Source of the DNA: Latrodectus hesperus
Lineage: Eukaryota > Arthropoda > Arachnida > Araneae > Theridiidae
Reading direction: 5' to 3'
Assembly: GCA_037975125.1 (NCBI GenBank)
Contig: CM075852.1
Coordinates: forward strand, 3,378,214-3,442,213
DNA: 64,000 bases
Position numbers and translations under genes: made by a program. Position 1 is the first letter of the stretch. The number at the start of each line of letters is the position of its first letter. This document shows, in pieces, positions 14,226 to 28,930 of the stretch. The notes under the pieces are model-generated. The model did no database searches and had not been told where the DNA came from. It was given only the letters and a program-made list of their open reading frames with translations.

Positions 14226-15344
14226 ATGGACAGTTCGAGTAAATCCCCGCAAGGGGATGAGCTGATTGGCTACCAACGCGGTAGTTCTGTTGATAATGCT
14301 TCAGCCACCACACGACTCTTTGAAGTTGAACAAGAAATCCTAATGGTTTTAGCCAACAGCAAAGCCAGCATCCCCCTCCAGCAAAAGATCCGGAATGGAG
14401 TCTCGGAGCTACTTAAGATTGCATTTTCCCAGATCGAGAGGAACGCCCACCTTGAAGGAGAGGTAAAAGCACATGTCAGCATGGCCCAGCAGACACAGGC
14501 AAAGACCTTTGCCCAAGTTGCAGCCAGCAAGCCAGAAAGACAGGGGCAGAAAAAGCAAAGAGAGACCAGTCGTTCCAGAAACCGCAGAGAAAAGTCCAGG
14601 CAGAGGCAGCAGCATGTAGTCGTCATCTACCCCACCAAGGAGAGCACTTCGGAGGAGACCAGAGAACTTCTTCGAAAGAAGATCAAACCAGCCAGCATGG
14701 GATTTAACATTGCAAAAATGAAGCCTGTCCGCAAAGGAGGAGTCCTGATTGAGACCCAGAGCAATCAAGACTTAGACAAACTCATCGAAGAGGTGAAGAA
14801 GAACGACACCATCAGGGAAGCAGTCAGTATCCAAAAGCCAGCCAAAAAGAACCCCCGTATCGTGCTCTTTGATGTAGACAAGGAAATCTGCAAGGAAGAA
14901 ATTATACACCAATTAAAGTCACAAAATCAACTGGATGAAAAAGTTGAAATGGAACCAATCTTTAGCTACAAAAGCCGATTTGGAAACAACTGGGTCATTT
15001 CAGTTAACGGAGAAGGTTTCAACGTCATCAAAGACAGAAAGAAGCTATACGTGGGATGGACATGCGTCAGATTCCGGGAATATCTCCGAGTCACACAATG
15101 TTTCAAGTGCCTACGTTACGGCCATCATGCTAAAGACTGCAAGGGCCAGGAAACCTGTGGGAGATGTGGAGATAACCACCTGAGCAAAGACTGCAAGAAC
15201 GAGCTTAACTGCTGCAACTGCTCTGATTTTAACAAAAAGGGAAATACCAAGGTAAGTACTGGTCATGATGCCAGAAGCAAGTGCTGCCATATTTATGGGA
15301 AAGAGATTAACAAATTAATCCTCAAGACCAACTATGGATATTAA
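14226..15344 (+). CDS. LINE ORF1 protein, gag-like, three zinc knuckles
   Basis: The 372-residue protein is the nucleic-acid-binding partner that forms the retrotransposon RNP. Residues about 25-95 are predicted to be largely helical (LFEVEQEILMVLANSK onward). A very basic Arg/Lys/Gln stretch follows at about 103-128. Residues about 130-225 look like the RRM or PRE_C2HC-like region common in arthropod LINE ORF1s. Knuckle 1 is C292-X2-C295-X4-H300-X4-C305, knuckle 2 is C311-X2-C314-X3-H318-X4-C323, and a third, degenerate one uses C329/C330, C332, H347 and C353. The start at 14226 is the first ATG after the leader repeats. The stop overlaps the ORF2 start by 11 nt. No breaks were seen. Host genes can contain similar knuckles, but the neighbour ORF2 and the shared target duplications settle the identity. 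Confidence 0.94.
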   Translation: MDSSSKSPQGDELIGYQRGSSVDNASATTRLFEVEQEILMVLANSKASIPLQQKIRNGVSELLKIAFSQIERNAHLEGEVKAHVSMAQQTQAKTFAQVAASKPERQGQKKQRETSRSRNRREKSRQRQQHVVVIYPTKESTSEETRELLRKKIKPASMGFNIAKMKPVRKGGVLIETQSNQDLDKLIEEVKKNDTIREAVSIQKPAKKNPRIVLFDVDKEICKEEIIHQLKSQNQLDEKVEMEPIFSYKSRFGNNWVISVNGEGFNVIKDRKKLYVGWTCVRFREYLRVTQCFKCLRYGHHAKDCKGQETCGRCGDNHLSKDCKNELNCCNCSDFNKKGNTKVSTGHDARSKCCHIYGKEINKLILKTNYGY

Positions 15345-18300
15345 AGACAAGAAGCAAGAACTAAAGTTGAGCCACCTGAATCTGCACCACTGTAGAGCGG
15401 CGAATCTCCTGTACTCCCAAGACATTAAGAACTTGGATATTGACTTTGCCTCAGCAAATGAACCGTACATATTCAATAATTCCATCACAGGCTTCTCTCT
15501 GGACTATGTTATCATTCCTTCTAAAGACCTTAAGGCAGCCATCATTGCTAAAAAGAATTTCATCATTAGTCCGATTTTTTCGGCTGATGAAATCATCATC
15601 ATCAAAGTGAAGGTAGATAATGATTTCCTCTTTATCTGCTCTATTTACAGCCCTCCTTCAAGGAATATTCAATCTTCAATTGAACCGCTTGAGAGTCACA
15701 TTTCCAGCAACCCCAATGAGAAATGGATCATTCTTGGCGACTTTAATGCCAAATCTTCGGCATGGAGTCCAAGACGTACTGACCATCGAGGTGAGCTGCT
15801 TCTAGACTTCATAGCTCGTCAGGACCTGATTGTTGAAAATGACGCCAACAGCCATCCTACCTTCTCCAGTACCATTGGAGAGAGCTGGATTGATCTCATG
15901 ATCACTAAGAACCTGTCTAATGATGATGTCAGAAATTGGAAAATTAGAGACTGCATTACTGCCAGTGATCATTGTCTCATGACTTGTGAGATTGGAATCA
16001 ACAGGGTACATAAGCGACACAACTGGAGATGGAACACAAAGACCTTGGACTGGGAGAAGTTCAAGCTCAGCCTTCCAAGACTGATTGAGGAATACCCACT
16101 CGATGAGATATCAGACATCAACGAAACCATTGATAAGATCGAGGAGAAACTCAGTAAGCTTTGTCAACGTCATAAGAGGAAATTGAAACCAGCCTCCAAC
16201 TCTAACTACTGGTGGACGCAGGAACTCACGATGGAAAGAAGCAGAGTTCGAGCTTTACGGCGTAAATTCCAGAAAGAATCGGATCCTGAACTGCGGAAGA
16301 AAAAGAAGATGGATTTCAAATTGGCAGCCTCCTGCTATAGAAAGAGAGTTCAGGATACTAAACAACGTGCTTTCCGGGATTTTCTTGACAATGTGACTAA
16401 CTCAAATGCTTTCGGCAGTCATTACAAAATAATCCGAGATAAACTCCGCAGACCTCAGATTGCTGACCTCGTCAGACTTGACAACAATGAGCTGGCCAAA
16501 GATGTCACAGAATCAGTCAATGCAATCCTCGAGTTTCACTTTCCCATGACTCCTCTTAAAGTGAATGATGCTCTTGACTACACCTCTCCTCCTCAACCAG
16601 CTTTCACGGTCCATGAAATTGAGGAAGCAATCAAAGACACCGACTTTAATAAGGCTCCAGGCTATAACGGCATCTGTTTGGACGTCTACGCTGAGCTGTT
16701 CTACACCAACAAGGACTGGTTCCTGGGAATCCTCAACAAATGCCTAACACAAAGTTCGTTTCCCAAAAACTGGAAAATTGCAAAGGTTGCTCTAATCCCA
16801 AAAGATGGTAAGGATAAATCACTCAGAGATTCTTACAGGCCCATCTGTCTCCTGCCCGTATGGGGGAAGATTCTCGATAAGGTCATTATGAGGAGGCTTT
16901 ACTACTTCTTCATTGAAAATGGACTGCTCCATAAAAATCAATTTGGATTCCTCAGGGGCAAAAGTACCTGTGATGCCCTTACAGAACTTATCAACCGCAT
17001 CAAGCAAAATAAGCAGAACAACCTCTTCTCCTGCCTGATTTCGCTGGACATTAAGAATGCCTTTAACAGCTCCAGGTGGAATGACATACTGCGTTTACTC
17101 AGAAAATTCCAGACACCTGCTAATTTGTACTGGATGGTGAGCTCATTTCTTAAGGACAGATTCTACCTAGATGATAATAAGAGACTGGTACCATACAACA
17201 TCGGGGTTCCTCAAGGTTCAAGTCTTGGACCTTTCCTATGGCTTATCATTGCCAATGAGTTGCTGACTAAAGATTTTGGCCCTAATGCCCATTGCCAGGC
17301 CTTCGCTGATGACGTAGCAATACTGTTGGATGCGAAGTCCTATTTCAAATTCACGAAGTTGGCCATGAGGCCCCTCAAGATAGTAGAAGACTGGACCAAG
17401 GAATTCGGACTCAAACTAAGCTTAAATAAGTGTAAATACTCTATTTTTACTAGGAGTAAGGACATTACCCGAAGACCAGGCATCTCGCTCTCCGGAAACA
17501 GAATCACCTACTCTGATGAACTGAAGTACCTCGGACTTATACTGGATCCCAAACTGACCTGGATGGCGCACCTGAACAATGTCAAGAACAAGATTGACAG
17601 CCTCCAAAACAAGCTAGTCAGAATCTCCCGAGTCTCGTGGGGACTAAAGCCAAATATCCTGAAGCTCATCTACTGCAGCGTCATTGAGAGTACCATCCTC
17701 TACGGGTGTCAGGTCTGGTATTCCAGCACTGCCAAGATCAACAACAAGCTCCAGCAAATCCAACGTATTGGACTCCTGAAAGTTACGAAAGCTTATCGTA
17801 CTACCTCCACCGATGCACTCCAAATCCTGGCAGGAGTCCCACCGATCTTCCTCAAAGCGGACGCCCTTCAAAAGAGATTCAAGTTGTGGAATCTTGGGTC
17901 CACAATCCACATCAACGAGACTGATTGGAACCCTTGCAATGCCTGGACCAAGGTCCCAAGTCTCACCCCACCATGGACGACCAACCCTTGGACTTGGAAT
18001 ATGGAACAGGTCCACGAAGACTTCTACGCCTTCACGGACGGCTCGAAGATTGGCAATAGAGTCGGCTGTGCGTCTCTCATCTACAAAAACAATGAGCTGA
18101 TTAAGACCATTCAAGCCCGACTTAATAACACGGCTTCAGTGTTTGAGGCAGAAGCAACCGCAATCCTGCTAACCATCAAGCACGCGATCTCCCAAGATTA
18201 CCAGAAATGCCACATCCACACAGACTCTAGGTCAGTACTCTTGGCGTTGGCTGGAAGGCAAGACTCAAGTGATACAATACAAGAGATTGTCGAGATCTGC

Positions 18301-18837
18301 AAAGGACGAGAGAGACAATTCGCCTTGCACTGGGTCAAGGCTCATATTGGTATCACCCAAAATGAAGCAGCAGACGTTGCAGCGAAGCAGGCCACCCAAT
18401 TAGACAACATTGACATCACTGTTAAATTCAGCAAACAGCAGTTCCGGACACTTACCATCGAGCACGAGACTTCTATGTGGCAGCACAGATGGGAGACCTC
18501 CAACAAATCCAGGAGACTCTTTGAACTCTTCCCGAAAGTTTCACGGAAAAGACTACAAGGGGACTTCTTCCTAAACCAGCTTCTTACCGGGCATGGAGTC
18601 TTCGGCACCTATCGCAGCAGATTCCATGGGCAATCAGATGTCTGTCCACATGACGGCGATGTACATGATCCGGAACACCTTCTCTTCCACTGTAGCCGCT
18701 ACTCCAACATTCGGGAAAAAACCTTTCCCAAGAACTTCCACCAACTACACATCAAGCAGCTCCTCCCTCTTAAAGAATTCAGGAAAGGTGCCAAGGAAAT
18801 TCTGCAGGCTGAACTCCTCTTTCAGCTCACTGACTAA
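15334..18837 (+). CDS. LINE ORF2 polyprotein: APE endonuclease, reverse transcriptase, RNase H
   Basis: The 1167-residue protein nicks target DNA and reverse-transcribes its own RNA from the 3' OH. The endonuclease covers about 1-230, with N16, E43 (ANEPYI), D136/N138 (LGDFNAKSSAW) and D212/H213 (ASDHCLM). The reverse transcriptase covers about 420-720: LIPKDGKDKSLRDSYRPI, QFGFLRGKST, catalytic D572 in SLDIKNAF, VPQGSSLGP, and D659/D660 in FADD. RNase H covers about 895-1020, with D902 (FTDGSK), E940, D964 (HTDSRS) and D1014 (NEAADVAA), so all four acidic residues are present. A C-terminal Cys/His motif runs from C1104 to EHLLFHC (H1115, C1120). The start ATG at 15334 lies inside the ORF1 end in the +1 frame, so re-initiation or frameshift-type coupling is likely. 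The frame is uninterrupted and of full family length. Minus-strand frames at 15802, 17644 and 18342 are shadows. Confidence 0.97.
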   Translation: MDIKDKKQELKLSHLNLHHCRAANLLYSQDIKNLDIDFASANEPYIFNNSITGFSLDYVIIPSKDLKAAIIAKKNFIISPIFSADEIIIIKVKVDNDFLFICSIYSPPSRNIQSSIEPLESHISSNPNEKWIILGDFNAKSSAWSPRRTDHRGELLLDFIARQDLIVENDANSHPTFSSTIGESWIDLMITKNLSNDDVRNWKIRDCITASDHCLMTCEIGINRVHKRHNWRWNTKTLDWEKFKLSLPRLIEEYPLDEISDINETIDKIEEKLSKLCQRHKRKLKPASNSNYWWTQELTMERSRVRALRRKFQKESDPELRKKKKMDFKLAASCYRKRVQDTKQRAFRDFLDNVTNSNAFGSHYKIIRDKLRRPQIADLVRLDNNELAKDVTESVNAILEFHFPMTPLKVNDALDYTSPPQPAFTVHEIEEAIKDTDFNKAPGYNGICLDVYAELFYTNKDWFLGILNKCLTQSSFPKNWKIAKVALIPKDGKDKSLRDSYRPICLLPVWGKILDKVIMRRLYYFFIENGLLHKNQFGFLRGKSTCDALTELINRIKQNKQNNLFSCLISLDIKNAFNSSRWNDILRLLRKFQTPANLYWMVSSFLKDRFYLDDNKRLVPYNIGVPQGSSLGPFLWLIIANELLTKDFGPNAHCQAFADDVAILLDAKSYFKFTKLAMRPLKIVEDWTKEFGLKLSLNKCKYSIFTRSKDITRRPGISLSGNRITYSDELKYLGLILDPKLTWMAHLNNVKNKIDSLQNKLVRISRVSWGLKPNILKLIYCSVIESTILYGCQVWYSSTAKINNKLQQIQRIGLLKVTKAYRTTSTDALQILAGVPPIFLKADALQKRFKLWNLGSTIHINETDWNPCNAWTKVPSLTPPWTTNPWTWNMEQVHEDFYAFTDGSKIGNRVGCASLIYKNNELIKTIQARLNNTASVFEAEATAILLTIKHAISQDYQKCHIHTDSRSVLLALAGRQDSSDTIQEIVEICKGRERQFALHWVKAHIGITQNEAADVAAKQATQLDNIDITVKFSKQQFRTLTIEHETSMWQHRWETSNKSRRLFELFPKVSRKRLQGDFFLNQLLTGHGVFGTYRSRFHGQSDVCPHDGDVHDPEHLLFHCSRYSNIREKTFPKNFHQLHIKQLLPLKEFRKGAKEILQAELLFQLTD

Positions 18838-19102
18838 CCTCCACCTCCTCCTTCCTTGTACATATGTTTTGTGCTGTATCTTTCATAATTAAGGCCATCC
18901 GGCCCTCTACCAGCCACAGTGAGTCCCAACAGAACCCCTTTTGCCCCTTCGGTTTGGACAGTCCATTAGAGCTCTACTCACACGCCCTGGCCAAGTGCTG
19001 AGCCTGGGTTCCCTCCATGATTACTGTCCGACGACGTTCTCCACCGTATACCTTCGGGTGGGACGGTGCTCTTTGGTAATGTTATTACCAAAGTTATTAA
19101 TA
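18838..19102 (+). other. LINE 3' UTR and 3' terminus
   Basis: This is a GC-richer, C-rich tail with patches such as ccacctcctccttccttg. It contains cggtgctctttggtaatgtt and ends in gttattaataa-type sequence directly before the right target-site duplication. There is no long poly-A, which fits elements that end in short TAA-like repeats. The 3' UTR is expected to be recognised by the RT for priming. Confidence 0.8.
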
Positions 19103-19116
19103 ATACCATTATGAAA
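19103..19116. repeat. target-site duplication, right copy
   Basis: ATACCATTATGAAA matches 14033-14046 exactly and marks the 3' boundary of the LINE. Confidence 0.93.
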
Positions 19117-19474
19117 TTATAAACATTTCGCTGGCTTGGTATACATGAGTTTCACAGCACTAAATTAAAATAAACTAAATCAAATTATATTTATTTCGCA
19201 AGCAGGGTTTGCAATGTATTTATATATATTCATTCAAAATTTTAGATGCCTGGGAAAATAGATAGAAATACTTGTTTTTAACTCATGTGATTTAGAAAAA
19301 TAGATCATTCAAATTATGAGAAATTTTATGCGTAAATTATGAAGATTATCCAATGTAAGAATACGAATTTTCTATACTGCATGGCTACAATTACTAAACT
19401 TAAAATTTCGCTTTTGCAAAATATGAAGCTTTAAAGTATTCAAATGTAAGTAAATGTAAATGAAATCTTATGTA

Positions 19475-19568
<94 letters not shown>

Positions 19569-20262
19569 CGTCTGTTGCTTAGGAATATGCAGGCGGCTAT
19601 AGTTACATGTTTTTTTATTTATCCATATATGCAGTTTTTATACAAAGTAAGAGTTTTAATTTTTGCAGCAATATACATCTATACATGGTTGTAATAATGA
19701 AGGTGAAGTGTCTCGGAAAAAAAAATCTCTTTGGAATCCTTAATGATGAATAATTTAGAAGCTCTATTTGGAGACTGTCTCGCTTAGAAGTAACTTGAGA
19801 GTCACTTAAGATTTCACACATGTAGATACTTTTTGGTGCAATTTTGCGTATTTTTTTTTACACAGATGAATTTTAAGAAAATCGATATTTATTTTCAAGT
19901 TTCTTAGAGAAACTTATCAAACTTAATGATGCTATTTTTTGTAGAAACTTCTTGCTTTTAACCTTAATTACGAAATAATTTGTTACCCATATTAATTATA
20001 CCACAACTGAATTGAAGTACATAACTGAATTATAATAAGTAGTTTTACCTGTATAATGTTCACTAACAATTGATTTATAGAATGCGATATATGCTTATTA
20101 TATTAATATAATAATAATCGTATAGATTGGCTAATAACTTATATTAATTTATGAATTATTTAATTCTAGATATTTTTAAATCTATTTATGTATAAATAAA
20201 TTTAAATCACATAGCAAAAATATCATAAAAGAATTTCAGATACAATAATTATTCTAAGATAA
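19117..20262. other. AT-rich stretch with a compound microsatellite, no gene
   Basis: Apart from the microsatellite at 19476-19568, I see nothing. A 68-codon frame at 19615-19821 (minus) has no recognisable features. Confidence 0.6.
19476..19568. repeat. compound (TA)n(TG)n microsatellite
   Basis: A pure TA tract at 19476-19546 runs directly into a GT tract at 19547-19568. This is alternating pyrimidine-purine sequence. Confidence 0.97.
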
Positions 20263-20520
20263 AGCCTGTTTAGTGGCAGCGTGTTTCAACCTCCCAAGGC
20301 ACAGGTCCGAGGTTCGATTCTTGGGCTGGGAAAAATTGACTCAACCTTCATCGATAATCTGCGTATCAAGCGTGCGTGGGAACTAAACACTGGGGATCTC
20401 ACGTTTGGTTAACCACCTAACTGGGACATATGCTTCGTCCCAGGACCCTCAGTCAGGAAAACAGTTATGGACACTGTAGGCCTTGGCTCACGTGGGCTGT
20501 CGTGCCACGGAGTTTAATTG
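20263..20520 (+). mobile_element. tRNA-derived SINE, third type
   Basis: The A-box-like sequence (tgtttagtggcagcg) is near 20267-20281 and the B-box (ggttcgattct) is at 20311-20321. The roughly 200-bp body (for example aactaaacactggggatctc and cgtgccacggagttt) does not match the other SINEs in the window. Ends are approximate and no clean target duplication was found, so it may be older. The 66-codon frame inside it is incidental. Confidence 0.72.
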
Positions 20521-21052
20521 TAGTTTGTATAATTAAAACTATTAGGCTCTTACGTATCTGTACATACGCATGCATTTTTGAGAAAGTTACATTCAAGAGC
20601 ATATTAAATATTTCAATACATCTTAATTAATTTCACTAATTTTTTTATTCTTTGAAATTAATTTATCCCATATAAAATTATTTAAATAATTAAAAATAAA
20701 TAAAAAATGAAATGAACCGTTAAACATAAAAATTGTGATGAAGTTTTAAAAACAAAAAAGTAAACTTTTAAATTGCTGGAAAATCATTTTCTTATTTCCT
20801 GATAATTAGAAGTTCTTATGTATTTTATTCAGCAAAAAGATTATTTCTGTTAAATTTTCCTAGATTAAAAAAATTGCAAACCCAGTGTAAACAAGAATAA
20901 ATGTTTGAATAAGCTGACTGTTTCTTGATAACTAAATAGATCAAATAAGTGAAGTTTTGATAAATATTATTAATCAAATATAAATCTTTAAACCTAAATA
21001 AATATGTACTGTGTAAATACACTCAATCAATTATTACATGGAATATATGCGA
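20521..21052. other. AT-rich spacer
   Basis: No gene, repeat or structured element was recognised. Confidence 0.6.
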
Positions 21053-21356
21053 TTGCCGACTGATGGCTGAGTGGTTAGCGTTCCTGACTCCTGAGTGTGG
21101 GGTCCCAGGTTCAAATCCCGATTCGGGCATGGATGTTACCTTCTTTCTCTGTTCTCTCTGTGTTTCTCTGTCCTTTCCTCTGTGATGTTGTATGAATGTG
21201 GGCCACCCTATAAACGAGTTTGTGGTGGTATGTCGCGGGCAACGATAATCGCCTCCGTGACTTGGTTCACAGGTGCCCGCTGGGTAACGACAAATGAGTA
21301 GCAGTATCTGGCCTTGTTGTGGCATAGGGTTTGTCTACCAAGTGCCCGCCGTTGGA
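21053..21356 (+). mobile_element. tRNA-derived SINE, second type
   Basis: The A-box is a perfect match (tggctgagtgg, 21064-21074) and the B-box is perfect too (ggttcaaatcc, 21108-21118). These are followed by the shared phrase cgggcatggatgt and a body ending gtgcccgccgttg. The copy at 41044-41344 (minus) has the same head and end, so this is a two-copy family in the window. Frames at 21023-21325 and 21095-21301 are only SINE sequence. Confidence 0.9.
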
Positions 21357-23196
21357 AAAATATTTGCTTTTTAAAATATTTATCATACAAAAGTACATTT
21401 GATAATTTTTAAATATATAACTATAATTTTAAAAATTTTAGATACATATCTTTATTTTGCACTTGAGTATTTATTTTCAAAATCTTTGGTGATATATTCA
21501 AATAGATTTGTACGGTTATTAATCTTATTTTCCTTTTTTATGGTGAAACGAACAAATAACTTTCTTATTTGATGCTGAGTTCCTTTGCAATCATTTCAAT
21601 CTCTCTACTTATTTCCAATCTTCATGGATTTTGAAAACAATACATTTCCGGAAGAAAAACTGTTTTCAAAACTACTTAATCGCACTTCTTTCAAACATTT
21701 GGGACTGTCAAAACTTTTCCCTAATCAACTAAAAGTTTCACTAGCATTTTGTAAGTTATCGAATGTGGAAATCGATCTTTAAGTTAACAGCATTTTTCAA
21801 TTAGTTCTGAAAGAACAGATTCTTTTGCAGCAGAAAAGGGTAATTAAACGGTTGAGGGAAAACTGAATTTATTTCATGGCGATTAAACTTAAAAGCTTGA
21901 AGTGATGAATATGGATTTTTAGAAATTGACATTTCCAAATGAATTTAGATTAAAAATGTTGTTCGGCATAATTTGTTATGAATATTCTCAAAAATATTTT
22001 CTATGTGGTGGGAATAACTTACTTGGTCGTAATATGTTTTCTCAAAAGTATTTGTCCTTAAAATTTTAGACACATTTAATATTTTTTATACATATCAGCG
22101 TTCTTTTTTATTTTTTTATTACTTCAGAATATTATGCATGTATCAGAATATTATGTATTATCAGAATATTATATTATGCATAATTACGTCAGAATTGATC
22201 CCATGAATTAATGATGTTTTAGATACATGTTACGTTACCAATATATCACAAGGATACATTCAGTTTTTATTAATCTGCATTATCATTCCATTTTTCTTTA
22301 TAACATTAAAAACATATCCGTAAACTGAATTATGCAAAGTTACATGCATGTAATTTAATACACTGAAATGTTTTTTCATTCTTTTGTTTCAGGTTTGCTT
22401 ATATATTAATGACAAGTTAGACAAAAAGAATTTTTATACGTAATACCAGATATATTTTTGACCTTTATTTAATCAATAGTATAAATATAATACAATACTT
22501 TATTTCTCATTTAAATTGAAAAAAATATACATATGAAGTTTTTAAGAATTTGTGTTATAATCTTCTTAAAAAATGATGAATAAATAATTTTGAATGAACT
22601 ATAATAATTTGTATCACAAAAATATGAAATGCTTGAAATTTTTATATCTTAATGATTCATAATGTAATTTGTTACGTTTTATCATAAAATTCAAACATCA
22701 ATTATATGTAAGTATATTATTAATTAAAAATATAATGTTTTTCTTTTTTATAACAGCGTATAAATTTAATAAATATATTTAAATTCACTAACGTTCAATT
22801 TCAATTATCGAAACTAAGGATGTGAGCTGTATAATTACATATATCAGTTATTTGTTAAGAGTAGGAAAACTAATGTAAATTATTTTCAAATAAGTAAATG
22901 CCTATAAATCTAAAGTTTACATACCACTTTAGAGTTATTGATAAGGAATGTGAAATAAATTGAGCTTTAAGATTTTCTTACTTTGGGAATAATATAGAGA
23001 GTTAATTAACGTTAATAACACGACGAAAATAAAATAATAAATTTACTGCTTTAAGCGAAGGAACTGTGAGGTAATTCAAATCTCTTTTAAAGACTTAATT
23101 TGCAATATTTTAAATATTTTATTTTTCATAGCATCACCATAAAAAAACTGAAAAGTATTATTAAATAATTTTTTAATTCTTAAATTGAACTTCAAA
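21357..23196. other. AT-rich stretch without a recognisable gene
   Basis: A 65-codon frame at 21585-21782 (plus) is not recognisable. The motif cagaatattat recurs three times near 22126-22172. Nothing else was seen. Confidence 0.6.
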
Positions 23197-25814
<2,618 letters not shown>

Positions 25815-25823
25815 TGAATTTCT

Positions 25824-26135
25824 GTTGTTGTTGTTACTAATGACACTTGGACAAGCCAAGCTCGCTATGCCTTTGGCTATGCGAATTTAAGTCAATTGGG
25901 AGCGTCTTTCGTTTTAATCAGAGCACCAAGAAGGTTAAAGTACGACATTGCTCTACACACATGCTATAGGTACCCGTTTATATAGGGTAGGCAACCATTC
26001 ACACCTCATTCATACAAGGAAAGGAAAAAGACAGAATAGATAGAGAGAAAGTACATCCATGCGCGAACCGGGATTCGAACCCAGGACCTTCTTATCCGCA
26101 GTCAGGCACGATGATCACTAGACAAGTTGGGTCGC
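25824..26135 (-). mobile_element. tRNA-derived SINE, first type
   Basis: This minus-strand copy of the 59017-59323 family is flanked by a 9-bp target duplication (tgaatttct at 25815-25823 and 26136-26144). The B-box complement is at 26071-26081 (ggattcgaacc). The A-box complement lies in gatcactagacaagttgg near 26113-26130. The 3' end, at the low coordinate, carries an (AAC)4 tail, seen as gttgttgttgtt at 25824-25835. Confidence 0.93.
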
Positions 26136-26144
26136 TGAATTTCT

Positions 26145-28308
<2,164 letters not shown>

Positions 28309-28930
28309 TTAATCCTCGAAGTAATCACTATCGCACGAAACACCTTCTGCGAACGCGTCTTCCGTTGTTCAATCCTCTTGTGGTAAAGTTAAGGGGTTTT
28401 GGACGAAAGAAACCTTTGAATGCTTGATGCAAGTCTACTTCATTCGTGAAGGATTTTTTTACAAAGGTGATTGTCCATGGAATAGAAAAGGTGGTAATCT
28501 GATGGTGCAAGATCAGGTGAGTAAGGAGAATGGCACAATTCTCCCAACCAAGTGCAGCTTGGTGTTCCTGGACATCTGCGCGAATTGCGGCCTCGCGTTA
28601 TTGGCCAAGAATAGATTACCTTGTTGATTAATCAGTTTTGTCTTATTTTCTAGTAATGTCTTTTACACAAGTTCCGATTGCTGGGAATACAGGTTCACAG
28701 TGACCGTTTGGCCCTTTGGCAGTAACTCATAGGAACCACTTGATGACTAGATCACCAGACACGAAGTAAAATCTTGTGTTGATGTATAGGTGGTCTTGCT
28801 CTGTGCTTGACAGTATCCTGGGGTGACAACCAATGAATGGAACTTTTGGGAGTGTCATACAAGCCTGCTTTTCGTCAGCACTCGACTGAATCTGGATGAA
28901 CTAATGTGGCGAGAAAGCAACGATAAACAG

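Larger units (their letters stand above)
14047..19102 (+). mobile_element. full-length non-LTR retrotransposon (LINE) with two intact ORFs
   Basis: The 5056-bp element is flanked by perfect 14-bp target-site duplications (ATACCATTATGAAA at 14033-14046 and 19103-19116). It has a 5' leader of about 180 bp, ORF1 (gag-like, 372 codons), ORF2 (endonuclease, reverse transcriptase and RNase H, 1167 codons), a 3' UTR of 265 bp and a TTATTAATAA-type end, and no LTRs. Base composition is clearly more GC-rich than the surrounding DNA. An APE-type endonuclease, RT and RNase H with a zinc-knuckle ORF1 fit the I/LOA-like part of the non-LTR tree; the exact clade is inference and needs an RT phylogeny. Intact frames, all visible catalytic residues and perfect duplications indicate a recent insertion that may be retrotransposition-competent. 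Confidence 0.95.

Noticed and set aside
14270..14768. Overlapping minus-strand frames of about 118 codons over LINE ORF1
   Set aside because: Shadows of the ORF1 coding strand; no domain.
17644..18114. 156-codon minus-strand frame inside LINE ORF2
   Set aside because: It lies antisense to the conserved RT/RNase H region and reflects its codon use.
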